From: Bryoerythrophyllum caledonicum
Lineage: Eukaryota; Streptophyta; Bryopsida; Pottiales; Pottiaceae
Assembly: GCA_963971425.1 (NCBI GenBank)
Contig: OZ020520.1
Coordinates: forward strand, 6,738,553 to 6,802,552
Direction: 5' to 3'
DNA: 64,000 nucleotides
Part shown: positions 45,231 to 56,502 of the stretch, in pieces
Numbering within the stretch: the stretch's first letter is position 1
Layout of the letters: each line of letters begins with the position of its first letter
Notes under the pieces: model-generated
What the model was told of the DNA's origin: nothing
Databases searched by the model: none
Seen by the model: the letters and a program-made list of their open reading frames with translations, nothing else
Made by a program: the position numbers and the translations under genes

Positions 45231-45774
45231 TGTTGCAGTTCATAGAGAAAGTATCCCTCCGGAATGCACCCAATCGTCACTAAGTGCTTTCCAAAGTAAC
45301 CGCTCCGATTTTGTTCCCACAGAGACCTAATGTTCTTTTTCCAATACTCTGGATTACTAAACTTTATCCCAGCAATCCGTTCATAAGTTAGCTAAACTCT
45401 TTACTTACGTAGGGTAGATCCGGATCCTTCTTGAGTCCGGATTATGTACAAAGATTTCCGGAAATTACTTTCCGGAAATTTGGAGGGTAGTTTTGGTTTG
45501 TCTTTGTCCCTCCTCAGAGTGTCGCTTGGAATTTTTAAGCAAGTGGCCGGAGTCCACTGACCCTGTTTTGTGTAAGTGGTTGGGTTTCCTACTGCCTTGC
45601 GACCTAAAGTGGCTAGGCACCCACTGTCCGGAACTTATAGAGACCGAACACCACTCTCCCTACTCTGCTAACTGGTGATTTGATTGCTGCTGCCGGACGT
45701 CGACTCTCACGACATCCAGAGGCCTTCCGGATGCGGTCACACAGAGACAACTCCGGACTACAACGACATTCTGG
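45231..45774 (-). mobile_element. Family A 5' LTR, downstream part
   Basis: Begins TGTTGCAG beside the PBS and is nearly identical to 26610-27012, and to the reverse complement of the end of the solo LTR at 23326-25248. It is interrupted at 45775 by the CACTA element and continues at 58762. Confidence 0.85.
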
Positions 45775-45799
45775 CACTACGACAGATTGCTACCTTTAT
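45775..45799 (+). repeat. CACTA left terminal inverted repeat
   Basis: 25 bp, exact reverse complement of 58734-58758. Confidence 0.97.
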
Positions 45800-46075
45800 G
45801 ACTGGGAAAATATGACTGGGGATGACAGGCGACTAGAGGCAGTCACATTTTTTTTGGTCGAAACTGTCGGTGGCAATCCAATTTGAGAATATGACTGGCA
45901 GTCATTTTCTGCAGTCATATTTGCCAGCTGTACCGTATAAAATGCATGGGAGGGTCGTATACCTTCGTAGGGAACAAATGGGAACGATCGTAGGGAACGT
46001 CTTGTCATATTTGACAGTCATATTTTCACAGCGGTCATATTTTGCAGTCATATTTTTTCTGTAGTCATATTTTTA
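45800..46075. repeat. CACTA left subterminal repeats
   Basis: Scattered copies of TATGACTG and AGTCATATT in both orientations. In En/Spm such motifs are binding sites for the element's TnpA-type protein. Confidence 0.8.
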
Positions 46076-46543
46076 TTTTTTTTGGGCAGCCCAATATTAT
46101 ATACACTGCCCTAGGCAGTTTACATGTATTTTGGCCCTCCCAATCACTGCATAGTATGAGGATTTAGTGTATTTAGTTAGTAAAAATTATTCATGTCCCA
46201 AATTGAGTAATTCTAAGGTGCCTTACCATTATTAGAATTGTCCATGACTATAATTTGAAAAGATGATGATTAATTTTTTGTTTAATTCGGCTAACTGGGG
46301 GGGGGTTACATTGGCATGGAATATGGAAAAGAGCGGTTGCTCAATTTATAATTTTGAGCATGCATGTCGTAATGGTTTTCAATTGGCTTGAAAATGGTGC
46401 ATATTGGTTACAGAGGTTTAAGTGCATGTTTATTATCTGCCCAAGCCGTGAGGTTGCTGATTAAATATGCATATGTGAATATATGTATACATAGATATGG
46501 CAACGACTGAAATGTATAGAACTGTCAATGATTGAACCGAGAC
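46076..46543. other. Non-coding left arm of CACTA element
   Basis: AT-rich; likely holds the 3' untranslated region of the transposase gene. It contains a run of ten G at about 46300. Confidence 0.4.
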
Positions 46544-47420
46544 TCAATCCTCCTCTGAGTCGCTGTACTCTAAATCATCTACCGATGTGTCATCCTCTCT
46601 GAGGCGTTCTAATGTTGTGGCGACCACCTCTGGGGCTACTTCCACCGCACCAACCAGAATAGGTGTCTGTGCTATCGAATCCGAATCTAGGCTCGTAGAT
46701 TTCAGTCCGGGAAAGTCACACGCTCTACCCAATGATATGCATTGGACTTCATCCGAGAAGTGGTGTTTGGAGAATGACCGAGCTCCTCTCAGTTCTTTGC
46801 GCATCACAACTTCCCATCCACGCTTCGCCAAGTCTGGTGCAAAAAAAAATTGTTCGATGTGGAGGGGAAAGGCAAATGACTGTGCAGAGTATGGGATCAA
46901 TCTCTGAAAGTTAACGGTGCTGAAACCGTAATCGTCGCGCTTCATGGTGGCGCCATCTCCTCTCATGTTTGCAACCACCCAATTGCAATATAGGACCACC
47001 ACCTCAAACTGTCCATAGTCCACTGATAGTATTTCCTCCACCCACCCCACATACTCCAACTGTGCAGCCCTAAGATTTGTATCCTTTGTACCCGCGCGAC
47101 AAAGTTGACCAAAGGTAGCGGCTACTCCAGAGTCTGTGGTTGTGAGTTGCGCCTCTGCACTCCGCACCCGTAGGTGGTTTCCAAATGCATACATGGACCG
47201 ATACGACTTGGCTTCGTCCGATGGAGGTACCATCAAGGCCAATACGTCGGTAGGGACCTGCTCGTCTCCATCTTGTACAGCTCGTAACACAGCCTTTGGA
47301 AACCAGACATGGAAATCTTCATCACACATCTCTGACGGGTAGGCTGTCCTACCCTTCCGCTTCTTGCGCCTGTACTCGTGTCGCTCCGCTTCACGACGTG
47401 CCATGTCATCTTCGTGTCGC
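46544..47420 (-). CDS. CACTA transposase exon 5, DUF4216 region
   Basis: The last exon starts after acceptor CTACAG (47421-47426 on the complement) and continues the DUF4218 exon in frame across a split Arg codon. It begins RHEDDMARREAERHEYRRKK and contains EVVVLYCNWVVANMRGD, DDYGFSTVNFQRL and AFPLHIEQFFFAPD, typical of DUF4216 in plant CACTA transposases. It ends acidic (SVDDLEYSDSEED) at a stop. No internal stop. Confidence 0.85.
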
Positions 47421-47734
47421 CTGTAGGATAGAAGAGTTATTTATGGTCCAGTGCACCTTCACAAAATTGTCTAAGAGTAGAAGGTAATATGTAGCTGACT
47501 GTGGTCGGTCTTGGCAACAACTACATCATTGGGTGCAGTCACAGCCAACAGTGAAGGCAAACAGTGATGTCACTAGAAGCAGACGTCAACATTTATGGGC
47601 AGTCATTGATATCACGAGGAGTCGTCGTAAACATCACTGAAGGTAGTCATGAATATCATCAACATCACTGGATATAGTTATAGTAGGTATAGTCGCAGTA
47701 ATATTCTACGTAAGCCATAGTGATGTTAACTCAC

Positions 47735-48633
47735 CTGCGCCAATCTTCCAATGGCGCCGCGTTATTCACCACGAACTCGTGAATCCATCCCCGAAGGTTA
47801 ACTGACAATCTGCGTGGACGCTCGTTGCCTTCAAGTATCTCGTCGTACATGGACGGGTCTTCTTTATCATCCCACACTCTTCGTGTAGTAGTCGTATACT
47901 CTTGCATATACTCGGTGCAAAATCCCAATGCTTGTACTACAGCATAGCCTTCAGCCATGCTGCCTTCTGGTTGACATCGATTTCGAACATAGCCTTTGAG
48001 TGTCTTCAAATACCTCTCTATAGGGTACATCCATCGCGTATGCACGGGTCCACAAATTTCAATTTCCTCTACAAGGTGTATAACCAAGTGACTCATAATG
48101 TCAAAGAACGACGGCGGGAACTCCTTCTCCAACATGCATAAAGCGATGGCCGCTTCGCATCTCATATCTTCTATTGCCTTGGGATCAATGGACTTAGCAC
48201 ATATCCGCCGAAATACCCGGCTCAACATTATTATTGCCGTACGAACTTCCTTGGCCATTGTAGTGCGCACACATAGTGGCAACACTTGCTGGAGAAGGAC
48301 ATGGTAGTCATGTGATTTCAGACCTTTGATACTCCCATCCATGCTAACACGCTTCTTTAGCTGCCCAACGTACTGAGATGGGGTTCGCAAGGAACGCACT
48401 TGGTTTACAAAGACCTGTCGCTCTTCTTTCGTAAGAACATACGATGAGCGAGGTAATATGACGCTGCCGGGTTTCTTACCTTGTACAGGCCATAGATGTT
48501 TGCGTATCCCCGCTTCCTTCATATCGAGGCGGGCTGCGAGGGTGTCCTTCTCTCCAAATATGGTCTTCATGATATTCTCAGCAATGTTTTTTTCACAATG
48601 CATGACATCCAACGTGTGTCGGATTAGAAGATC
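47735..48633 (-). CDS. CACTA transposase exon 4, DUF4218 region
   Basis: Acceptor TACAG then DLLIRHTLDVMHCEKNIAEN, SHDYHVLLQQVLPLCVR, FPPSFFDIMSHLVIHLVEEI and TRWMYPIERYLKTLKGYVRN, all hallmark DUF4218 segments. The donor GTGAGT follows DWR. Intact. The preceding exon ends LPYWK, so the join reads as in other plant CACTA transposases. Confidence 0.92.
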
Positions 48634-48852
48634 CTGTACAGTGACTCCGGTCAGTCACAAATTAGATTCCATGAAGTACAGAAATAACTATATTTAGTCA
48701 CATTCCACAGTATATGACTGCACATTGAGTCCTAAACATTAGTGCCAATGAATCTGATTATCACTATGCACAGTCATAATGTAGAGTCCACGCAACATAA
48801 CATCACTACATACTGACATGTCACACTACAACAGTGCGTTAGACACACGTAC

Positions 48853-50415
48853 TTTCCAATACGGAAGGTCAAAGAGAGATGTCCTTCTCTTTACTCCATG
48901 TTCATGTATAGGGTCTGGCATCTGTCCTCCTTCGTTTTCGCGGTTATTTCTTGTCCACTGTTGTCGCTCATTCGCGAAGTGCAATTGCTCTCGACCGCTC
49001 ATCCTTCGTGGTGGAGGTCTCATGTTGGGTTGGCCATCAAAATTGGCCCTTTGTCGTCTCCATTGGTGCGCCATTGGCAAATGCCGTCTATGCCCAAGGT
49101 AGACATTCTTCTTCAGTGCCTTTGAGCGCCGAGTTACTACATTGGGGCCACACACGGTACACGCCTTATGTCCTTTTGTGACTTGGCCAGAAATCAATCC
49201 ATATGCCGGGAAGTCGTTCACCGTCCACAATAACATGCCCCGGAGTTTGAATGTATTGTTGATAGAGTTTCTTTGTGATCCATCTACGCAATCGGTCCCT
49301 TTCCATAGCTCTTGTAGCTCTTCCATTAATGGTGCTAGGTACACATCCACATTTTTATCCGTCACGCTCTCTTTTCCGGGTATCAGTAACGTGAGCATCA
49401 TGAAGAAGTTTTTGGTCACTAGCCAAGGGGGAAGATTGTAGTTTAGCATGACCACGGGCCACGTTGAGTGGCTAAGGCTTTGGTTCCGAAACGGGTTAAC
49501 ACCATCTAGTGCCAAGCCTAGCCTAACATTACGTTCTTCATTTGCAAACTCAGGCCATCTATTATTCACGTGATTCCATGCCTTTGAGTCAGCGACAGAT
49601 CTCATAACCTTGTCATTGCTTTTTCCGCCTACGTGCCATTTCATGAGCTCTGCCAAACGTGTGCAACTGTACATTCTTCGCAAACGAGGGATCAATGGGA
49701 AGTGTCTCAATACTTTGACAGGTATTGTGGTGGAGTTGTCTACATACCGGGATTTGTAGCAAACAGGGCACGCCGTTGCATCCTCTAAATCTTTCCGAAA
49801 TAAACAGCACCCATCTCTACACGCATGTATAAAGTCGTAGGACAACCCCAATTTCATCAACGTACACTTTGCCTCGTAAAATGTTTTCGGAAGTGTGTTG
49901 CCCTTGGGCAATATTGTCTCCCGTAATAACTTCAACAACTCGTCCACAAATTTGTTTGGTACGCCAAATGTGGTGCAACAAACAAGTAGCATGAGCGTGG
50001 AGGTGAGACGGTTGGAAGAGCTCCCTACATAAAGTGGAGTCTTCGCATCGCGTAATAGGATGTCCACGGCTATGCCGCTAGGGTCGTTCATGTTCATGGT
50101 TGTCCCTCTTGATTCCATGGGGTTGTTGCGTTCCTCCGTCTCGTCATCGCTACCTTCGTTGTCACTCGGTACGAAGCCATCCTCCGGGCAGTGCGCAGCT
50201 TCAAGTACCACATCATCAACTCCGTCATCATGAGTTGGGATTGTCTCGCTCCCCCCTAAGTTGACATTGTCATACTTGTTGAAGCAATCTGCCACCATGC
50301 GCAAAACATCTACTTCTCCAACTTCTCCGCCGTCCAATGTATGATTAGACTCAGACTCGCTATCTTCACCATTGCGCTCTATATTTTGGACCAAATTCAG
50401 GGGGCTGTACTCATC
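48853..50415 (-). CDS. CACTA transposase exon 3, Tnp2 catalytic region
   Basis: Transposase_21 (Tnp2) core that cuts and joins element ends. After acceptor TTTGCAG an acidic N-terminal stretch is followed by CPVCYKSRY, LGLALDGVNPFRNQ, WPVVMLNYNLPPWL, LIPGKESVTDKNVDVYLAPL, LWTVNDFPAYGLISG and KACTVCGPNV. The Asp in ALDGVNPF and that in VNDFPAYG are candidate catalytic residues. The exon ends YWK at donor GTACGT. No internal stop. An alternative start exists at 50440 (MSCTWMNLQ), so this exon may also begin its own protein. Confidence 0.92.
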
Positions 50416-50661
50416 CTGCAAATTCATCCACGTGCATGACAAGTGTGTCCATGTGTTAAGTGTTGTTCACACAAAGAAGGTACTCATTGAAGACGTGCTG
50501 TGCAAAATATGACTGACAGTAATCACATTACAGGAGTGAATAGTGACTGTTTGTAGTCATCTTGAAAACAACTTGACTGATACTAGTCATATTACATAGA
50601 CATGCACCGATTGTAGTTCTGCCGTTCAGGCCTCAACTAGTCTTTCATTATATTTACTCAT

Positions 50662-51270
50662 TTACCACACAGTGCTCTGATGTAGGAAGTAATGCGCATA
50701 GAGTTCTTCTCCAGCCCTGATGTCCCTTGTTGCTATGGTAATCACATATCCCCATTCCGAAGTGTTCCACGGTTTAGGAAACATGCGAAACTCCCACACA
50801 ACATTTCCTATCTCACTACGCCCAATGGAACTATTAATGAATCCAGCGACATTCCCTTTCACTACATCTCCGTCAATGTACAAGTCCGACTCCGCACGCA
50901 TCAGGTACGACTTCATTCGAGGTTGTGCCTTGCTCAATATTTTGTATTCTGCCGAGGTGTATTGTGGTCCTACGAAAGGAAGCAGTTCCTCACCTTCTTT
51001 GGCGGGTTGCATTGCAAATAGACCCCAACCCATGAAGCCAAATTTGGACACCTTCACTTCCCAATCTCTTTTCCAATATGAAAATCGTGTTAGCTTTGGA
51101 ATGAGCCCGTCGCACCATTGCCCGTCATACACATCTGAACGCCACTTTTGCAAGCGACTGACTCTTGCGGATGTAGGTGTAGATATGGCGTGATCGGAGG
51201 ATTTTTTTTGACTTAAGAACGTTGTCAGTGATTTTAAACATGCTGATCTGACAATGGGTCTCCACCGATC
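50662..51270 (-). CDS. SET-domain exon inside the CACTA transposase gene
   Basis: The exon opens after acceptor TATGTAG with DRWRPIVRSACLKSLTTF and joins the upstream exon in phase 0. The SET fold is seen as GFMGWGLFAMQPAKEGEELL, VGPQYTSAEY, GDVVKGNVAGFINSSIG (in place of the usual N-H-S-C) and ITIATRDIRAGEELYAHYF. SET domains usually methylate histone lysines; here the Asn-His-Ser motif is altered, so activity is uncertain. The frame ends at TAA 50662-50664, where a GTAAAT donor-like sequence overlaps the stop. Splicing from there to exon 3 would not be in phase by my count, so a separate transposase-associated-SET protein is possible. Confidence 0.8.
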   Translation of the reverse strand, partial: DRWRPIVRSACLKSLTTFLSQKKSSDHAISTPTSARVSRLQKWRSDVYDGQWCDGLIPKLTRFSYWKRDWEVKVSKFGFMGWGLFAMQPAKEGEELLPFVGPQYTSAEYKILSKAQPRMKSYLMRAESDLYIDGDVVKGNVAGFINSSIGRSEIGNVVWEFRMFPKPWNTSEWGYVITIATRDIRAGEELYAHYFLHQSTVW

Positions 51271-51366
51271 CTACATAATTAATGAACACAAACTTTTAAA
51301 CCCTACAACAGTACATAGAACCACATCGCTTTAATTTAGAAGGACTGGTTGGTTGCAATCACTTAC

Positions 51367-51565
51367 CAAGATCGATGCTGTAAAAACGGGGTCCCTTTTT
51401 CTACTACGAAGATGCTTCCGAATTGCGGCTCGATCAAGAACTTTCCCTCTTGCACATTCAGTGCATGGACATGGGTATTTTGTTAATCGCAAGGTATCCA
51501 CTTGAATCTCTTCCTCTTGCCATAATTGTAGATGCTTTAAGCATTGGAGCTCCCCTTCTTCGATC
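51367..51565 (-). CDS. CACTA transposase-associated domain exon
   Basis: Acceptor CCATAG, then RIEEGELQCLKHLQLWQEEE, LRLTKYPCPCTECARGKVLD and AIRKHLRSRKRDPVF. The CPC-x2-C cluster with the HL motif is the plant transposase-associated domain normally found at the N-terminus of CACTA transposases. Donor GTAAGT at 51361-51366. Upstream exon or start not identified; a Met frame begins near 51630. Confidence 0.85.
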
Positions 51566-52723
51566 CTATGGAAAGAACCAAAACACACGTTCAGGGTGAC
51601 AAGGAGCTCTTGGAGGCAATGACAATACAATTCTTATACACATTACACGCCACTTATGATATTGAAATCAGCATACCTTTGTGCAACGGAAATATCACCG
51701 GAGAAAGTCATATAAGAGGAATCGCTCATATTTATTACAAGAGATAGTGATGCAAATGACGAGAGGGTGTTATATGACTTCCGAATGTCACATACATGAC
51801 TGGAAGTTGTCATAAAATTCTGAGAATCTATAATCAGGAATCAAACCATTCACCACCCAATCTAATCAAGTACCCACATACAATCTAACCCCTACTTAAC
51901 ATTAGAAAGCCACCGTACACTTATCCTACTCCACAACACAAACAAGCTCTGATTCCAAACTGCAAACCAGCTTATCAACACATGCAAGCCATGTGTAGTA
52001 TATGTGAGTTGTTAATGATTGAATAGAACAAAAATCTATACCATACATCATAATGGACTTATCTAAATTTGAGAATTAAGTACCTACTCTAAACCTTATC
52101 GTGCACCACAGGACAAGAAAGCAGACACAATTCTACATCCAAACTGCAAACTTCAAACTAGCTTATCAGGACATGCAAGCTATACGTAGTGTATGTGATT
52201 TGGTAGTGATTCAGATGAACAGGAATTTGACACCCACCAACATATTACATTAATGGTGCTTCTCACCACACCGGTCACCATTGAAGTTTTACTGAAAAAA
52301 CAACAACAAAGTTAAAAATCAATTGGTATTATAATCTAACACCCAATCACCGAGAGGCATACGCACTGCATGAGCGATAAGCCGGAGACGACACTGTGTC
52401 GTTTAAATTTTCTACACACAATCACAGGAAACCAATCCATACCAAATTCAAGGGGCTCTCCACCCCTGTCCCGGCCCGGAGGATGGAGTCACATGACTAT
52501 AGCCAGTCATACGTATGACTGAAGGCAGTCACACAGATACGAATGACCAAAGGTAGTAACACGTATAACTGGAGCCCGTAACCGAGACCAGGTCGGCGGG
52601 GATCGGTCAAAGGACGTTGACCAGGGCGACGTGGCCGACTAACAAACCCTACCGCGCACTGTAGCGACCATCCTCGACTGCCGTTAGTGCGCTTCTCACA
52701 GGCGGAGTGTGTGACCAAGCACG
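51566..52723. other. Bidirectional intergenic region of the CACTA element
   Basis: No supported gene. It contains diverged direct repeats near 51950-52020 and 52130-52210 (CAAACCAGCTTATCAACACA-like, then GCAAGC with TGTAGT). It would hold the promoters of both CACTA genes. Confidence 0.5.
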
Positions 52724-55080
52724 ATGGCCCCTGAGCAATCAGATTACGAGAAGCTGAGAAACAACACGATTGCCAAGAACAAGGAGGTGATGCGTGGTTT
52801 AGGCTTGCTTGTGGCTGCACCAACGACCTTCAAGCGACCGCAAGACAAGAGGTGAGTTGAAACCTCGTGCGCCTTGCTGCTTGGTCTTGAGTCCAGGCCG
52901 AAGTTAGGGTTTCACAGGGGCAAAGCATCGAGGCTCCGATGTCGGTTGTGAGGTCGCCCTTCCAGCGCTCAGGGGTGAGGATATGGCCGAATTCGGAGAA
53001 GACTCCTTCCTGGCCGTCGCCCTCCTAGCCGTCGCCCTCCTGGCCGTCGCCCTCCTGGCCGTTGCCCTCTTGGTCGCCCTCCTGGTCGCCCTCGTGGCCG
53101 TCCGTAGCCGAGGTCAACACCGGTGGTGTCGTCGCCCTCTTGGTTGCTCGGGGGTGTGGCCGTCGCCCTCCTACCCGTGATCAGGTCGCCCTCCTGGCCT
53201 TCAAGCTCAGAGCTGCTGCGGTGAAGCCTTTTTGGGGTGAGGTCGCCCTCATGGCCTTCGATTAGAGTTGTGCCATCATTGATAGTTTAGGGTTTGGTCC
53301 ACCGATAATCCACGAGGCCTCTATACTAGCTCAGCAACTGCTCATTCTTTGTCTCTCACTCACAAACTTCATACCCCCGAGCATGAGTCTCCTTGTTCTT
53401 GCTTTGTCAAGTTTTTCGTGGGTGGCGATCTGAACTTTTCGTTGTCAGATGTTATGGTCTTGAACGATTGCTTCAAATCCATGCATGTTAGTTTTGGAGT
53501 TTATTCTTTTGGGTTTAGGGTCTTCTTCGAATAATGTATGAGAAATTAATGAATTCCCAGTAATTTACATAAACCCCAAATATCATGAATGAAGTTGTAA
53601 TTCATATTGTGAGACCGTGGGGTCGTATGTGCAGAGATCGTGACTTTCTGTAGTCACATTCAGCTGCAGCAGTGACTTGGAGTAGTCATAAATTCTGTGG
53701 ATATGGCTAATTTAGTTGGAAAAGTGATAAGAGACATTGCTAATCTATCGGACCATGCACAAATTGGAGTTTTTCGAACAATTGCTAGTTTCCCTGCGAT
53801 TACCTTGCCGGTCTTGGAAATGACTTCGATTGAGATTGCGGATGTTGTTGAGAGCAGCCATAATGTGCCCTTCGAAGGGCCTTCCAGTGTTCAGCCATCG
53901 CGGACCCGATCAACGCAAAGGAGGCTACTACCACAGGGTGTTAGCGGCAAAGACGACGACGGTGAGGACGAACTCGTAGAAGAGCCGTTACAAACAAAAA
54001 AACGAAAGGCAAGAATCCAAACTACTTGTACTTTGCCTTAGTATATGGTTTGATGCAAGGCATGGTGAGTGCAAAATATGTTTCGGTCATGGTGAGTACA
54101 ACATAACTAGTTTCAGTCATGCTGAGTGTCGAATATGACTACCTGTAGTGATGTTGTTGTGATTATGACTACGTGAAGTCATAATTGAATAAACATAGCG
54201 GGTTTCAGTCATACTGTAGGCGCCCGTTAAATTCCATCTCAATCATTTCCTGTAGGGGGTACGTTGTTCTGGCGATAAGCCTACCTCCTGGAGAGTGCAA
54301 TCTCGTCCAAGGAAGAGCAACATGGCTTCTTCGACAATGCTGGGAAGTACAACCGATGGTGAAGATGAGACCCTTCTAAGGTCTGAAGGAGAAGAGGATG
54401 CCGAGGAAGAGCGGTACACTGAAGATGAAGAGGAGGAGGCACCACCGGAGCAATGCACGGAACTCCTTGATGAGATTGAATTACGTGAACTTGGGGTCTT
54501 GAGGCGGATGGCGCAAAAGGGTGCAGATCCGAATGAATTACGAAAGAAGGTACGGAATCTTGAAACATCTCCACACCGTCAGTCCAAGTTGAAGGATTTG
54601 AGGCGGAGTATGAAGAGATCCGGAGACAAGGAGTCCCAAATGTGGGTTAAAGTTGATAATCTAGGATGCCCGACGGGAGCGCATAGGCCTGATTGGCTAA
54701 CCAAACTTCGTGGCTATTCCCGCGACTTGGACTAGAGCGTGGACAACTTCAAATTGCATCCTCGAGTGCTGCTCATGGCAATCAAGGACAGGATGGCGGC
54801 ACAGTTTGAATACCGGAGTGGGCTGGAGGATGTTCCAGAGGACGTGTTCTTCCAAGAATTGCGTCAACAAATGCGCACAAAGAGGGCAAATATGAAGAGG
54901 CTTCTCGATAAGGGCGAGCCTCTGCCAGGGTACGTGAAAAAGGAGCATGCGGAGAACTTCAAGAAGTTGATAGCAAGGACAGACAAGATTGCAGAGGCAG
55001 AACGTATGAAGAACGTGAGACAAGTTGTCCAGAACGTGTCGCACTCCGGGAGGTCTGAAGGGGAAGTGAGATCTCGCCTT
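52724..55080 (+). CDS. CACTA companion protein, 5' exons (TnpA/Ptta-like)
   Basis: Exon 1 (52724-52851) encodes MAPEQSDYEKLRNNTIAKNK then EVMRGLGL, the start typical of Ptta/En/Spm-type plant transposon proteins, and ends at donor GTGAGT. A middle exon lies within about 53700-54010 (boundaries unsure). A further exon at 54256-55080 has an acidic block (SEGEEDAEEERYTEDEEEE), then VDNFKLHPRVLLMAIKDRMA and a Lys/Arg-rich helix, ending at donor GTAAGT. One TAG at 54733-54735 interrupts this exon. It likely binds subterminal motifs of the element. Confidence 0.65.
53000..53255. repeat. GTCGCCCTCCTGGCC 15-bp tandem repeat
   Basis: Tandem and dispersed copies of GTCGCCCTCCTGGCC inside the first intron of the CACTA plus-strand gene. 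The period of 15 gives a misleading VALLA-repeat frame. Confidence 0.85.
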
Positions 55081-55347
55081 GTAAGTCACGTTCACCAACT
55101 TCTGCTAAAATGTTTTTGATGGTATGACTGCTTGCTGACATTCACTTTACTACTGACAGTGAGATTTCCTACAGAGAATGACTGAAGGCAGTCATATTCT
55201 CCAGCCACATGCAACTAGATTTTGTGACGTTATAGAGTCATATTACCAATCTCAAGACAATTAGGTGACTGCAGATAGTGATATCACTGTACAATTATAA
55301 AACGCTTCTCTTCACTGTGATTCTGACCCGTATTGATAATTGCATAG

Positions 55348-56143
55348 ATCTTTATGGATGATCAGTTGCTTCTCTCACAGGCCGTACAGTTGGATCGGCC
55401 TCCAACGCAATTGGAAATCGAAGAAGAGCTCATGACACCCGGCAAATCAGGTCGCCCACAGTCGTCCACTTCAAGAGGCGGAGGGTCCAATCCAAGAGGC
55501 CTTGCAGCTTTAAGGAGCGAGGTGGAGGCACACATACAAGATGTTAAAGGCGAGTTAGAGGACATGAAAAGCAGCATGAAGGAGCTGCTACTCGAGTTCC
55601 GGAAGCATCGGCTGCCATCGACCGCACTTGAATCCTCAGAAATGGGCAATACGGGATTGGAGGAGGCCCATCCACAATCAGCAAAATTGCCGGTTGTTTC
55701 TATGGCAATCATGGATCCTGTGTGGGGCACAAATGAAACCGCAACAAACACGGATGAAGAGGTCCACATGACTCGTCATGAGGTAGCTGAAGGAGCAGCA
55801 GAGGTATGACTTCAACACCCAGGAACGTACTGAAAATAGTGAATCAAGCTAATAGATGGTTGGTCAATCAGTTAGGTTGTTTGTTGTACTCACTTCTCTT
55901 TGATGTCTGCTATTAGGAGGAAGGGGCTACTGTGAAGTCCGGTGACGCCGAGGGCGTTGTATGTTTGAATTCTCAGATTGAACCAGCCAAGGCTGCCAAA
56001 AACTCTGAGGAAGGTGCGGATCCGGAACCCCCTCAATGCCAAAGAAGGATGAAAAATCGCCGAAGAAGAGGAAGGGCGAGGCCGAGAAGCTCTTGGAGGA
56101 TCGCAAAGGTCGTACCACGTGCCGCGCGACCGCGAAGGACAAG
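55348..56143 (+). CDS. CACTA companion protein, middle exons
   Basis: Exon 55348-55803 (acceptor TGCATAG, donor GTATGA) encodes a coiled coil with EVEAHIQDVKGELEDMKSSM. Exon 55917-56143 (acceptor CTATTAG, donor GTACCC) is short and Lys/Arg/Glu-rich. Neither has a recognised domain; the coiled coil suggests oligomerisation. Confidence 0.55.
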
Positions 56144-56502
56144 GTACCCTTCCACTTCCAAATACATGAAATGTATGAGAGAGTAGATTAAATGTATGGA
56201 TTAGTCAACCCTGTGATTAGCATGAACTAGTGATAAACCACGTGAATGCTACAGGGATCAGTAATGTACCCAACGAATGTGACAGGGATCAGTAATATAC
56301 CGAGCGAATGTGACAAGACACAGTAATATAAGCAATGAAATGTCACAAGTATGAGTAACGTATCTCAAAAATGTGACACAATCCAGTGACAATTCCACTG
56401 TATATTACACGTATTAGTCATAAATGCACTACAACACTGTATCACAGAGTCTTGTTATATATGCATTCGTTTGTGGGAAACCATTGTTTGACTGTATGTA
56501 AG

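Noticed and set aside
47136..47487. Plus-strand frames opposite the CACTA transposase
   Set aside because: Shadows of the DUF4216 exon on the minus strand.
52983..53180. Possible membrane protein with VALLAVALLA repeats
   Set aside because: Caused by a 15-bp tandem repeat inside an intron of the CACTA companion gene.
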